Source: Nioella sediminis
GTDB lineage: Bacteria > Pseudomonadota > Alphaproteobacteria > Rhodobacterales > Rhodobacteraceae
Assembly (NCBI RefSeq): GCF_001879695.1
Contig: NZ_MNBL01000016.1
Coordinates: 21,260 to 85,259, forward strand
Length of the DNA: 64,000 bases
Reading direction: 5' to 3'
Shown here in pieces: positions 8,339-17,286 of this stretch; within the stretch, counting starts at the first letter, position 1; the number at the start of each line of letters is the position of its first letter. A program made the position numbers and the translations under genes. The notes beneath the pieces are model-generated. The model made no database searches and was not told the origin of the DNA. It saw only the letters and a list, made by a program, of their open reading frames with translations.

Positions 8339-10438
8339 ATGCACAACAAGAACGGGCTACGCCTTGCCGTCGATATTGGTGGCACTTTCACCGATACGGT
8401 CCTGGTTGATGGGAAGGGGCATATCCTTGCCACCACCAAAACACCGACCACTCCTGAAAATCCGACCCTTGGGGCGCTTGCGGGCACAAAACATGTGCTG
8501 GCCGGGACCGGAGCGGACTGGTCGCGGATCGGTGGCTTCATCCATGGCACCACTCTGGCCACCAATGCTCTTATCGAGCGGCGCGGGGCCAATGTTGCGA
8601 CGGTGACGAGCGAGGGGTTTCGAGATATTCTCGAGATCGCCTATGAACGCCGCTACAGCCAGTATGATATTAACCTTGTCAAACCTGATCTGATCGTGCC
8701 GCGCACGCGCGCCTTTATCATAGGCGGGCGGATGGATGCGCGTGGGCAGGAGCTGCAACCGCTTGATGAGGAGGCCGTTCGCCGGTTGACCGGGGAGCTT
8801 GATGCCTGTGGTGCCGAGGCCGTGGCGATCTGCCTGATGCATGCCTATGCCAACCCGGCACATGAACTGAGGCTGCGCGATCTTCTGCTGGCGGCAATGC
8901 CCGATCTGGTGATCTCGCTATCGCACGAGGTCAGCCCCGAGGCACGTGAGTTCGACCGGCTCTCAACCACCATCGCCAACGCCTATATCCAGCCTCAGAT
9001 GGCCAGTTACCTGATCAATTTTCAGGCGCGATTCAGCAACGAAGGCCTGACCTGCCCGATCCTGATGATGACTGCGGGCGGTGGCATGACGACGATGGAA
9101 ACCGCCGCGCGTCTGCCGATCCGGCTGGTGGAGTCCGGCCCTGCTGGGGGGGCTATTCTGGCCGCGCGCATCGCTGCCGAGACCAGCGAGCGCGAGGTGT
9201 TGAGTTTCGATATGGGCGGCACCACGGCCAAGCTGTGTCTGATCGACCGGTTTCGCCCGCAGACCGCACGCAAGTTCGAAATCGCGCGCGCGGCGCGGTT
9301 CATCAAGGGCTCTGGCATGCCGGTGCGCATCCCGGTGATCGAGATGATCGAGATCGGCGCGGGCGGCGGATCGATCGCCCATGTGGACCGGTTGGGCCGC
9401 CTGCAGGTCGGACCAGAGAGCGCGGGGTCTGAGCCCGGACCCGCCGCCTTTGCCAAGGGCGGAACCGAGCCGACGGTGACCGATGCCGACGTGATGCAGG
9501 GGCTGATCGAACCCGGGCGCTTTGCCGAAGGGCGGCTCAGGATCGACATGGATGCGGCGAAAAGGGCGCTTGCCTCGGGCGTTGGGCAGGCGCTGAAGCT
9601 TGACGCCGCACAGGCCGCCCATGGGGTCAGCGAGATCGTGGATGAGAACATGGCCGCCGCCGGGCGGATGCATGCTGTGGAATCGGGCAAGGATCTGGGC
9701 GCCCGGCTGATGATCGCCTTTGGCGGCAATGGCCCCTTGCACGCCACCCGGGTGGCGCGGCGTGCGCATGTGGACCGCATCCTGATCCCGCGCGATCCCG
9801 GGGTCGGCTCGGCGGTGGGGTTCCTGTTCGCGCCGGTCTCGTTTGAAATCATTCGCTCGCGCTATAGTACGCTCGATGCGCTCGACCTCGGCGGGCTCAA
9901 CGCCTTCTTCAACGCAATGATCGACGAGGCCGAGGCTGTGGTGAGGGCAGGTGCGCCAGAGGGCCTGCTGACCCGGCGACGGCAGGCGTTCATGCGTTAT
10001 CACGGACAGGGGCACGAGATTGAAATCCCACTGCCTGACCGCGCCTTGGAAGAGGCGGACATTCCCGCCCTGCGCCGAGCCTTCGAGGAGGAATACAGCC
10101 GCCAATTCAGCCGCGCTGTGCCGGGCATGAAGATCGAGATCCTGAACTGGACGCTTGAGGTCGCCTCCGAGCCGCCCGCGCTGGAGCATTACGCCAAAAC
10201 CCGCGTGAAACAGCCTGCGCAACCGTCCGGGCAGCGGCGCATCCTGTGCGATGTCACCGGCAAATGGCGCGAGGCAGAAATCCATGATCGCGCCGCACTC
10301 AGGCCCGGCGACCATCTTGACGGCCCCTCCCTGATCATCGAGCCGCAGACCACCACATTCGTCAGCGCGGATTTCTCAGCTCATGTGGATGGCGGCGGCA
10401 ATATCTGGCTCACACGCAACCGGGAGGGTGACCAATGA
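8339..10438 (+). CDS. Hydantoinase/5-oxoprolinase family subunit A (HyuA-like)
   Basis: 699 residues. HyuA-type proteins bind ATP and, with HyuB, open cyclic amides such as N-methylhydantoin or 5-oxoproline; some relatives are acetone or acetophenone carboxylase subunits. Visible motifs are the N-terminal DIGGTFTDT (12-20), HGTTLATNA (69-77), DMGGTTAKL near 291 (second actin-fold phosphate loop) and the GAGGGSIA...GPESAGSEPGPAAF region near 345-375. The start was set at the ATG at 8339 because family members begin just before DIGGT; an in-frame TTG at 8267 exists, and neither has a clear ribosome-binding site. It is the first gene of the operon, with a 4-base ATGA overlap with hyuB. The substrate cannot be told from sequence. 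Confidence 0.88.
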   Translation: MHNKNGLRLAVDIGGTFTDTVLVDGKGHILATTKTPTTPENPTLGALAGTKHVLAGTGADWSRIGGFIHGTTLATNALIERRGANVATVTSEGFRDILEIAYERRYSQYDINLVKPDLIVPRTRAFIIGGRMDARGQELQPLDEEAVRRLTGELDACGAEAVAICLMHAYANPAHELRLRDLLLAAMPDLVISLSHEVSPEAREFDRLSTTIANAYIQPQMASYLINFQARFSNEGLTCPILMMTAGGGMTTMETAARLPIRLVESGPAGGAILAARIAAETSEREVLSFDMGGTTAKLCLIDRFRPQTARKFEIARAARFIKGSGMPVRIPVIEMIEIGAGGGSIAHVDRLGRLQVGPESAGSEPGPAAFAKGGTEPTVTDADVMQGLIEPGRFAEGRLRIDMDAAKRALASGVGQALKLDAAQAAHGVSEIVDENMAAAGRMHAVESGKDLGARLMIAFGGNGPLHATRVARRAHVDRILIPRDPGVGSAVGFLFAPVSFEIIRSRYSTLDALDLGGLNAFFNAMIDEAEAVVRAGAPEGLLTRRRQAFMRYHGQGHEIEIPLPDRALEEADIPALRRAFEEEYSRQFSRAVPGMKIEILNWTLEVASEPPALEHYAKTRVKQPAQPSGQRRILCDVTGKWREAEIHDRAALRPGDHLDGPSLIIEPQTTTFVSADFSAHVDGGGNIWLTRNREGDQ

Positions 10439-12084
10439 GCACCACCGACACCCGCCTGCAGGTCATGTGGAATCGGCTTCTGGCCGTGGTTGAGGAACAG
10501 GGCCAGGCGCTGATCCGCGCGGCCTTTTCCCCAATCGTGCGCGAATGCGGGGACATTTCCGCCGGTGTCTTTGACTTGCAGGGCCGGATGCTGGCGCAGG
10601 CCGTGACCGGCACGCCGGGCCATATCAACACCATGGCCGAGGCGGTAAAGACCCTGCGCGCCCGGTTTCAGCTTCAAGATATGAAACCGGGCGATATTTA
10701 CCTGACCAACGATCCATGGATCGCCTCGGGGCACCTGAATGATTTCCTGCTGATGATGCCGGTTTTCTTTAAGGGTCACGTGGTGGGCTTTACCTCCTGC
10801 ACCTCGCATCTGGTTGATCTGGGCGGGCTTGGCATGGGCCCCGAGGGTGCGGACATCTATGACGAGGGGCTGCTTATCCCGCCCTGCAAGCTGATGAACG
10901 AAGGCGCTTTGAACACCCTCCTGATGGAGATCGTCAAGGCCAACTCGCGCGAGCCCATCGCCAACGAAGGCGATATCTATGCGCTGATCGCTTGCTGTGA
11001 AACCGGTGCAGAGCGGCTTGCGGGCATGATGGAGGAATTCGGCATCGACCATCTGGATGAACTGGCCGACTATATTATCGACACCTCATATCGCGGGACC
11101 GTTGAGGCTATTGCGGAACTGCCCAAGGGGACGTGGCACAATGTGCTGAAGGTGGACGGATATGAGCAGGAGATTGACCTGCACGCGGCCCTGACCATCA
11201 GCGAAGATCGCGTTGAACTGGATTTCACCGGCACATCTGGCCTGTCGAACAAGGGCATCAACGTACCGCTCAACTATGCCACCGCTTATTCGGTGTTTGC
11301 CCTTCGCTGCATCATCGGGCCGGACATTCCCAACAATGCGGGCTCGCTTGAGCCTTTCCGCGTCACAGGGCCAAAGAACTGTATCCTGAACGCCCAGCCC
11401 CCCGCACCGGTGGCCATGCGCCATACGCTGGGGCAGATGACGCCCGATCTGGTCTATGGCTGCCTGTCACAGGTTCTGCCGGATCAGGTGCCTGCCGAGG
11501 GCGCATCCTGCATGTACGACCTGCCGTTGCGCCACACGCCCGAAGCGGTTTCGCGTGGCGATGCGCAATTTGCGCTGGAGCTTGTGTTCAGCGGTGGCAC
11601 CGGCGCGCGGCCCGGTCTGGACGGGCTGTCGGCCACCGCTTTTCCCTCGGGCGTCTGGGGCTCGCAGGTGGAAACCACCGAGGCGGTTGCGCCGGTTCTG
11701 ATCACCCGGCGCGAGCTAATACCAGACAGCGGCGGGCCCGGACGAACGCGCGGCGGGCTGGGTCAGCATATCGAGATGCGATCCGCCGTGAATGAGGATT
11801 TCATGCTGTTTCTTTCGGTCGAACGGATTCTGAACCCTGCGCGCGGGCGTTTCGGCGGGGAGGCTGGTGCGCCGGGGCGTATCCGCATCGGCCATGGCGG
11901 ATCTAACCTGCCCGGCAAGGGAGAGGTTCGGGTGAAGGCCGGAGAAACGTTGCTTTTTGAGACTCCGGGCGGCGGCGGCTTTGGCGACCCACAAAAACGC
12001 AGCCGGGACGAGGTTCGCCGTGATCTGGACGAGGGGTTGATCAGCCGGGAAGCTGCGCGCGATATCTATGGGTTCAAACCATGA
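10435..12084 (+). CDS. Hydantoinase/5-oxoprolinase family subunit B (HyuB-like)
   Basis: 549 residues, the usual length for a stand-alone HyuB. Family signs are an N-terminal AGVFDLQGRMLAQAV segment, the H-x-NDFLLMMPVF region following YLTNDPWIASGH, FSGGTGARPGLDG near residue 385 and the C-terminal ETPGGGGFGDP near 513. HyuB supplies the other half of the ATP-dependent cyclic-amide hydrolase with HyuA, the gene directly upstream (ATGA overlap at 10435-10438). It ends in another ATGA overlap with the aminotransferase gene, so all three should be translated from one message. Carboxylase relatives need a third small subunit, which is absent here; that favours hydrolase over carboxylase. Confidence 0.88.
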   Translation: MSTTDTRLQVMWNRLLAVVEEQGQALIRAAFSPIVRECGDISAGVFDLQGRMLAQAVTGTPGHINTMAEAVKTLRARFQLQDMKPGDIYLTNDPWIASGHLNDFLLMMPVFFKGHVVGFTSCTSHLVDLGGLGMGPEGADIYDEGLLIPPCKLMNEGALNTLLMEIVKANSREPIANEGDIYALIACCETGAERLAGMMEEFGIDHLDELADYIIDTSYRGTVEAIAELPKGTWHNVLKVDGYEQEIDLHAALTISEDRVELDFTGTSGLSNKGINVPLNYATAYSVFALRCIIGPDIPNNAGSLEPFRVTGPKNCILNAQPPAPVAMRHTLGQMTPDLVYGCLSQVLPDQVPAEGASCMYDLPLRHTPEAVSRGDAQFALELVFSGGTGARPGLDGLSATAFPSGVWGSQVETTEAVAPVLITRRELIPDSGGPGRTRGGLGQHIEMRSAVNEDFMLFLSVERILNPARGRFGGEAGAPGRIRIGHGGSNLPGKGEVRVKAGETLLFETPGGGGFGDPQKRSRDEVRRDLDEGLISREAARDIYGFKP

Positions 12085-13163
12085 TCCGTTCCGTAGGGCA
12101 TATATCCGCAATGTCGCCCTATGCGCTGGCTCAACTGGAGGCGCCAGAGGGAAAGCCCCTGATCTCACTGTCTCAGAACGAAAGCCTGCGCCCGCCCAGC
12201 CCTCTTGCGATCGAGGCCGCCGCGGAAGCGATGAAGGCCGGACATCTCTATCCCGATCCGGACTGGAGTGAGCTTCGCGCGGCGCTTTCCGGGCTTCATG
12301 GCATCCCTGCCGAAGGCATTCTGTGTGGCTGCGGGTCGATGGAACTGATCTCATGCCTCACGCAAGCCTTTGCAGATGAACAAAACACGGTGCTGGCCCC
12401 GGCTTATGCCTACCCGTTTTTCCGAACTGCCGCTCAATTGGCGCGGGCGCGCTACGACACAGCCCCGGAGCAAGACAGATGCGCTTCGGTGGATGCCCTT
12501 CTCGCTGCCGTCCGGGACGACACTCGCATCGTCTTTGTCGCCAATCCCGGCAACCCCACCGGCACCCGTATCCCGCGCGCCGAGCTGGTACGCCTGCGAG
12601 AAGGTTTGCCGGGTGATATCCTGCTGGTGATCGACGAAGCCTATGGCGAGTTTGCCGATCATCTGGGTGAGCCAATGTTCGATCTGGTCGGATGCGGCGA
12701 TACGGTGGTTCTGCGCACATTCTCAAAGGCATATGGTCTGGCCGGGATGCGGATTGGCTGGGGCCTGTTCCCGCCTGAAATCGCCCGAGAGGTGCGCAAA
12801 GTGATGAACCCCAACAACATCACGACCGCAGGGCAGGCGGCAGCCACCGCGGCGCTCGTGGATCAGGCCTATATGCGAGAGACCTGCCGGGAAACGGCGG
12901 CGTTGCGCGACGAGTTCCGCGGACGGTTGGTAAAGGCCGGGCTGGACGTGCCGGAAAGCTTCACCAATTTCATCCTGATCCGGATGAAAAGCGCCGAAGA
13001 GGCCCACCGCGCTGACGTGGCCCTTCGCGCCGAAGGCGTGTTTCTGCGTCCGCAGGGCGGCGTCGGGCTTGCCGATTGCCTGCGCGCGACTATCGGCGCC
13101 TCGGAGCGACTCGACCTTACGGCCAGTCTTTTGGAACATTGGATGAATGGAGGAAAGACATGA
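12081..13163 (+). CDS. Class I/II PLP aminotransferase, HisC-like
   Basis: 360 residues, fold type I aminotransferase resembling histidinol-phosphate aminotransferase. Visible are NPGNPTG (155-161), DEAY (185-188), and SKAYGLAGMRIGW with the PLP lysine at about 216. It is a distant paralogue of the hisC at 19217-20299 in this window, which sits in aromatic amino acid biosynthesis. This copy lies in a catabolic-looking operon with ATGA overlaps on both sides, so it more likely moves an amino group from or to a pathway intermediate than making histidinol phosphate. A weakness of the HisC label is SQNES in place of the usual SSNENP near residue 31. Confidence 0.85.
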   Translation: MIRSVGHISAMSPYALAQLEAPEGKPLISLSQNESLRPPSPLAIEAAAEAMKAGHLYPDPDWSELRAALSGLHGIPAEGILCGCGSMELISCLTQAFADEQNTVLAPAYAYPFFRTAAQLARARYDTAPEQDRCASVDALLAAVRDDTRIVFVANPGNPTGTRIPRAELVRLREGLPGDILLVIDEAYGEFADHLGEPMFDLVGCGDTVVLRTFSKAYGLAGMRIGWGLFPPEIAREVRKVMNPNNITTAGQAAATAALVDQAYMRETCRETAALRDEFRGRLVKAGLDVPESFTNFILIRMKSAEEAHRADVALRAEGVFLRPQGGVGLADCLRATIGASERLDLTASLLEHWMNGGKT

Positions 13164-13903
13164 CACAGTCACGCGGGCGTGCCCGTTTTGGAATTCTTGT
13201 CCCCTTCACCAATACCAATCTCGAACCTGACATGTCGCTGCTGCGCCCCGAAGGGGTATCACTGCATTTCGCCCGCTTGGGGGGGTATGATCAGGACGAG
13301 GTCCCCGATGCAGACCAGATGCGTGGGCTGGGTGCGTCCGATCTGGACGAACCCCTGCGTCTTTTGGAGGGCGTCCACCCGGATGTGATCCTGTATGGCT
13401 GCACCTCGGCCACGCTTACCCATGGCCCTGCTTTCGACCGGGGGCTTGCTGAGCGGATCAAGGCCGCCAGCGGGGCCAAGACCGTGACGGCGGCAGGGGC
13501 TCTGGTAAATGCGCTGAACACTCTGGGGGTGGAGCGGATCGGCTTTGCCTCGCCTTACGTGTCCGCGATCAATGACATGGCTGTTGGATTTCTGGCTGAT
13601 ACCGGAATTGAAACCGTAATGCGCTCTGAAGTGGGCGATGATCTGGACAATTACGGACAGGGCAATCTGGACCCACAGGCGGTGTTCGATCTGGGCTTTG
13701 CCGCCAACCATCCCGAGGCCAGAGCGATTGTGCTGTCCTGCACCGACATGCGCAGTGTCGAGATCATTGCCCGTCTGGAACAGGCTGTGGACAAACCAGT
13801 CATCACGTCAAATCAAGCGATGGCTTTCCAGGCCATGCAGCTTGCCGGTATCGGCGAAGCCCTGCCGGGATATGGCCAGTTACTGGAAAGGGAACGGCTA
13901 TGA
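13160..13903 (+). CDS. Asp/Glu racemase superfamily protein, maleate isomerase / arylmalonate decarboxylase-like
   Basis: 247 residues. This superfamily uses two cysteines on either side of the active site to racemise, isomerise or decarboxylate small dicarboxylates. Both are visible: Cys81 in LYGCTSATLTHG and Cys194 in VLSCTDMRSVEI. The ALNTLGVERIGFASPY block near 118-133 and VITSNQAMAFQAM near 214 fit the maleate isomerase/AMDase branch better than hydantoin racemase. The ATG at 13160 was chosen because it has AGGA 6 bases upstream and overlaps the previous stop (ATGA); the open frame upstream lies inside the aminotransferase gene. The next gene also starts with an ATGA overlap. The substrate is unassigned. 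Confidence 0.82.
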   Translation: MTQSRGRARFGILVPFTNTNLEPDMSLLRPEGVSLHFARLGGYDQDEVPDADQMRGLGASDLDEPLRLLEGVHPDVILYGCTSATLTHGPAFDRGLAERIKAASGAKTVTAAGALVNALNTLGVERIGFASPYVSAINDMAVGFLADTGIETVMRSEVGDDLDNYGQGNLDPQAVFDLGFAANHPEARAIVLSCTDMRSVEIIARLEQAVDKPVITSNQAMAFQAMQLAGIGEALPGYGQLLERERL

Positions 13904-15246
13904 ACTTCGACCGGATCGCCGAATTCGTGCTTGCGGGCCAAGACATGCCGCAAAGCGCGCTTAACATGGCCGCGACGCTGCTGATCGACACGGTTGGCGT
14001 GGCGGCGGGGGCAGCGCGCATGGAGGCGGGGCGGATCGCTCGTGATCATGCGTTTGCGTTCCACGGCGCCGGTGCTCCTGAACACGCGGCCCATATGATG
14101 TTCGATGGCCGACGCGCCTCGATCCCGGGCGCCGCCTTTGCCGCTGCCACGCAGATCGACAATCTCGATGCCCATGATGGGCTTAATCCGACCAAGGGCC
14201 ATATCGGCTGCGCCGTTGTACCCACGCTGTTCGCCTTCGCCGAAGCCCGGCCGGAGCTTTCCGCACGCGATGCGCTTTCTGCGCTTGTCATGTCCTATGA
14301 GGTCGCGGCCCGGGCTGCGTTGGCCCTTCATGCCACGGTCATCGACTATCACACGTCCGGGGCATGGAATGCACTGGGCGTCGCGGCGCTTGGCTGCCGC
14401 CTTATGGGGTCAAGCCCCGATCATCTCCGCCATGCGCTCGGGATCGCCGAGTACCACGGCCCGCGCAGCCAGATGATGCGCGAGATTGCCAACCCGACCA
14501 TGCTGCACGATGGCTCGGGCATGGGTGCGCTGGTGGGATCAATGGCGGCGCTGATGGCGCAGGACGGGTTTGCAGGCGCGCCTGCAATTACGGTTGAGTC
14601 TGACGATGTAACCCGGCACTGGGTCGATTTGGGCGAGCTTTGGACGATTGAACAAAACTATATCAAACCCTACCCGATCTGCCGCTGGGCGCACGCAGCG
14701 CTCGATGCTCTGTCCGGTCTGCTTCGCGAGCATGGTTTCCCCGCCGATGACGTGACCCGGATCGAGGTGAACACATTCGCCGAATCCGCCGCGCTGTTTC
14801 CCGATATGCCCGCGACCACATCGCAGGCGCAGTATTCCCTGCCTTTCGCGCTTGCCGTGATGTTGGTGCATGGTCGGATCGGGCCAAAAGATATTTCCGG
14901 CGCATCGCTGAGCGACCCCAAGTTGGCCGACGTGCTTTCGCGCATCGCGGTGCGCGAGGATGCCCGCCACAGCAAACGCTTTCCCGCCGGGCGGTGGTCC
15001 GATGTCAGTGTCACGCTGAAGGACGGCACCCGGCTTGCCTCGGGCGACGTACCGGCGCGCGGCGGACCCGAGGCGCCAATGGCGTTGAGCGAGGTTGAGG
15101 CGAAATTCCGCGTGATGGCCGCGGCACTCCCCGAGAATCGCGTCTCGGCGCTATGGGAGATGCGCGAGCGGCTGATGCAGCCGGACGCCAAATTCAGTGA
15201 ACTGGCGCAGCTTGTCCGCGCAACTGTGGAGGAGACCGATGCCTGA
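13900..15246 (+). CDS. MmgE/PrpD family protein
   Basis: 448 residues, full length for the family, which includes 2-methylcitrate dehydratase, cis-aconitate decarboxylase and iminodisuccinate epimerase. Visible family features are LLIDTVGVAAGAARME near the start, AATQIDNLDAHDGLNPTKGHIG near residues 83-105 (the conserved His/Asp-rich active-site loop), EQNYIKPYPICRWAHAALDAL near 250 and RHSKRFPAGRWSDVSVTLKDG near 355. The gene sits between the racemase-like gene (ATGA overlap) and the dehydrogenase gene (8-base overlap). In this context an isomerase, epimerase or dehydratase acting on a carboxylated intermediate is a fair inference. There is no prpB or prpC nearby, so a methylcitrate cycle is not indicated. 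Confidence 0.85.
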   Translation: MNFDRIAEFVLAGQDMPQSALNMAATLLIDTVGVAAGAARMEAGRIARDHAFAFHGAGAPEHAAHMMFDGRRASIPGAAFAAATQIDNLDAHDGLNPTKGHIGCAVVPTLFAFAEARPELSARDALSALVMSYEVAARAALALHATVIDYHTSGAWNALGVAALGCRLMGSSPDHLRHALGIAEYHGPRSQMMREIANPTMLHDGSGMGALVGSMAALMAQDGFAGAPAITVESDDVTRHWVDLGELWTIEQNYIKPYPICRWAHAALDALSGLLREHGFPADDVTRIEVNTFAESAALFPDMPATTSQAQYSLPFALAVMLVHGRIGPKDISGASLSDPKLADVLSRIAVREDARHSKRFPAGRWSDVSVTLKDGTRLASGDVPARGGPEAPMALSEVEAKFRVMAAALPENRVSALWEMRERLMQPDAKFSELAQLVRATVEETDA

Positions 15247-16207
15247 CACCCCGCGTATTGTTTTGCATAACAGCGATACGGCACCGCTTGCCCGATGGTT
15301 GCGCGCCGCGTTCCCGCAGGCGGAATATCGTGAATGCAACAGTTATGAAACGCTTCCCGCCCTGATCGACAGCTACCGGCCCGAAATTGTCTACTCGGTG
15401 CGATTCGCGGGCACGCCGGGCTTTCCGCGCGACGCGCTGTTTGGCGCGGGCGGCCCGCGCTGGGTCGCCAATGGCGGGGCGGGAACTGACCATTTCGGCC
15501 AATGGAACCCTCGGAAGACCACTGTCACCAATGCAGCGGGCGTGGCCGCTGGGATGATGGCGGAATACATCTTCGGCGGATTTTTGCATTTCACGCTGGA
15601 TATCCCGGGCCTGCAACAGGACAAGGCCGCGCGGGTCTGGAACGGCCGCACGGTCAGGCCGCTCGCAGGCAAGACGCTTCTGATTGTTGGGTTGGGTCAT
15701 ACCGGTCAGGCGGTGGCGGCGCGCGCTAGGGCCTTCGGTATGAAGGTTCTGGGGACCCGCGCCCGGCCAGAGCCGATGGAACATGTCGATGAGGTGCACG
15801 CAGCGGATGATCTGCCGGGCCTTTTGGCACGCGCGGATTTCATCGCGGTCTCGACTCCGCTTATCCCGACCACACGCGGCCTGATCGGCACGCAAGAGAT
15901 TGCCACGATGAAGCCCGGCGTGATCCTCGCGGATGTCTCACGCGGTGGCGTGGTGGATCAGACCGCCCTGCACGCAGCACTGAAAGCCGGGCATGTGGCT
16001 GCGGCGGTTCTGGACGTGTTCGAAACCGAACCCCTTCCCGAAACAAGCCCGCTCTGGGCGCATGAGAACGTGATAATCTCGCCGCATTGCTCATCGGTAT
16101 TTGCCGAATGGGAGAATGCCTCGTTCGACCTCTTCATACAGAACCTTGTCCGCTGGATACGCGGCGAGGGGTTGGTCAATATCGTGAACCCGGCCCGTGG
16201 GTATTGA
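15239..16207 (+). CDS. D-2-hydroxyacid dehydrogenase (NAD-binding)
   Basis: 322 residues. It has the Rossmann motif GLGHTG (151-156) and the catalytic triad of the D-hydroxyacid dehydrogenase family: Arg235 (VSRGGVVDQ), Glu264 (FETEPLP) and His283 (ISPHCSSV). It is expected to reduce a 2-oxo acid to the D-hydroxyacid, or the reverse. The start at 15239 overlaps the PrpD stop by 8 bases; earlier in-frame starts lie inside that gene. The place in the operon suggests that it handles the oxo acid formed by the aminotransferase, which is an inference. The acid cannot be identified by eye. Confidence 0.88.
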   Translation: MPDTPRIVLHNSDTAPLARWLRAAFPQAEYRECNSYETLPALIDSYRPEIVYSVRFAGTPGFPRDALFGAGGPRWVANGGAGTDHFGQWNPRKTTVTNAAGVAAGMMAEYIFGGFLHFTLDIPGLQQDKAARVWNGRTVRPLAGKTLLIVGLGHTGQAVAARARAFGMKVLGTRARPEPMEHVDEVHAADDLPGLLARADFIAVSTPLIPTTRGLIGTQEIATMKPGVILADVSRGGVVDQTALHAALKAGHVAAAVLDVFETEPLPETSPLWAHENVIISPHCSSVFAEWENASFDLFIQNLVRWIRGEGLVNIVNPARGY

Positions 16208-16217
16208 AGGAACCGCC

Positions 16218-17111
16218 ATGACGAACCGCCTGACAGGGGTGGTGACCCCGCTGCTCACACCCTATGAGGATGACCTGAGCATCGCCGAAAGCCTCTATCT
16301 GGACCATGCCGCGTTCTGTCTGGAGGGTGGCGCACATTACCTTTCGCCCTTCGGGACCACCGGCGAAGCGACGTCGAACACCATGAACGAGCGCATGGGC
16401 GTGCTCGAGCGCCTTGTCACGTCTGGCACGGCGCGGCCCGGGCAGCTTATGCCGGGCACCGGGCTGTGCAATCTCGAGGATACCGTCACGCTCACCCGCC
16501 ACGCGTCGGAACTGGGCTGCGCCGCTGCGATGGTGCTGCCGCCGTTTTTCTACCAGCCTAGCGATGACGGGCTGTATCGCTACTATGCCCAGTTGATCGA
16601 AACTCTGGGGGACAAGGCCCCGAGGATCATCCTCTATAATATCCCGCAGAATACGGGTGTTCCGATATCCCCCACCCTGTCTGCCCGCCTAAACGAAGCC
16701 TTTCCAGAACATGTTGTCGCTTACAAAGACAGCTCGGGGGATTGGGACAATACCGCCTCCGTGATCAAAGCGGCGCCAGGCCTGTGGGTCTTTCCCGCCT
16801 CTGAAATCCTGCTGGCCGAGGCAATGGCGCTTGGCGCTGGCGGTTGCATTTCGGCAAGCTGCAATTCGAACATCACCGCTATCCGGGCCATGTATGAAGC
16901 CGTGCGGGATGGAGACCAAGGCGAAGTAGACACGCTGCAACAGGGATTGGAAATCCACCGCAATGCAGCACAGGAGGAAGGGTTGATCGGTGGATTAAAG
17001 AGCTTGGTAGCCCACCTGTCAAACGACCAGCGCTGGCTCAACCTACGCCCACCGCATATTAACGCCGACCCGGCTGCCGGACCGAGACTGGCCACCACAC
17101 TTCCGCACTAA
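16218..17111 (+). CDS. DapA/NanA-family Schiff-base lyase or synthase
   Basis: 297 residues. The dihydrodipicolinate synthase/N-acetylneuraminate lyase family uses a Lys Schiff base to make or break a C-C bond to pyruvate, or to dehydrate sugar acids. Visible are GTTGE (46-50), Tyr140 in LYNIPQNTGV and the Schiff-base Lys170 in VVAYKDSSGDW. The start at 16218 has GAAGGA 6 bases upstream. It is the last gene of the operon, 10 bases after the dehydrogenase. Housekeeping lysine synthesis is unlikely to be its job in this setting; an aldolase or dehydratase step on a pathway intermediate fits better. No terminator hairpin is obvious just downstream. Confidence 0.85.
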   Translation: MTNRLTGVVTPLLTPYEDDLSIAESLYLDHAAFCLEGGAHYLSPFGTTGEATSNTMNERMGVLERLVTSGTARPGQLMPGTGLCNLEDTVTLTRHASELGCAAAMVLPPFFYQPSDDGLYRYYAQLIETLGDKAPRIILYNIPQNTGVPISPTLSARLNEAFPEHVVAYKDSSGDWDNTASVIKAAPGLWVFPASEILLAEAMALGAGGCISASCNSNITAIRAMYEAVRDGDQGEVDTLQQGLEIHRNAAQEEGLIGGLKSLVAHLSNDQRWLNLRPPHINADPAAGPRLATTLPH

Positions 17112-17286
17112 CCGTAGAAGCTCCCAAAAGGGCCAATGCGATGTCCGAAATGGGCAAACGATACCCGACATTTATCCATTCCAGCTAGGTGGCAGCTATG
17201 TCCGCACTGCTGCCCCTCGCGCCACTGATCGAGCAGCTGCGTGCGACTCGAATGTGCTCTGGGAACAGGGTCTAAGCTGCCAAACG
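17112..17286. other. Noncoding right flank of the seven-gene operon
   Basis: 175 bases of lower-GC sequence containing GATGTCCGAAATGGGCAA (about 17140-17157) and GCAGCTATGTCCGCACTGC (about 17192-17210). The style matches the left flank at 7867-8338 and, to my eye, dispersed noncoding sequence known from Roseobacter genomes. This is unverified. No gene, tRNA or transposase is visible. Confidence 0.45.
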
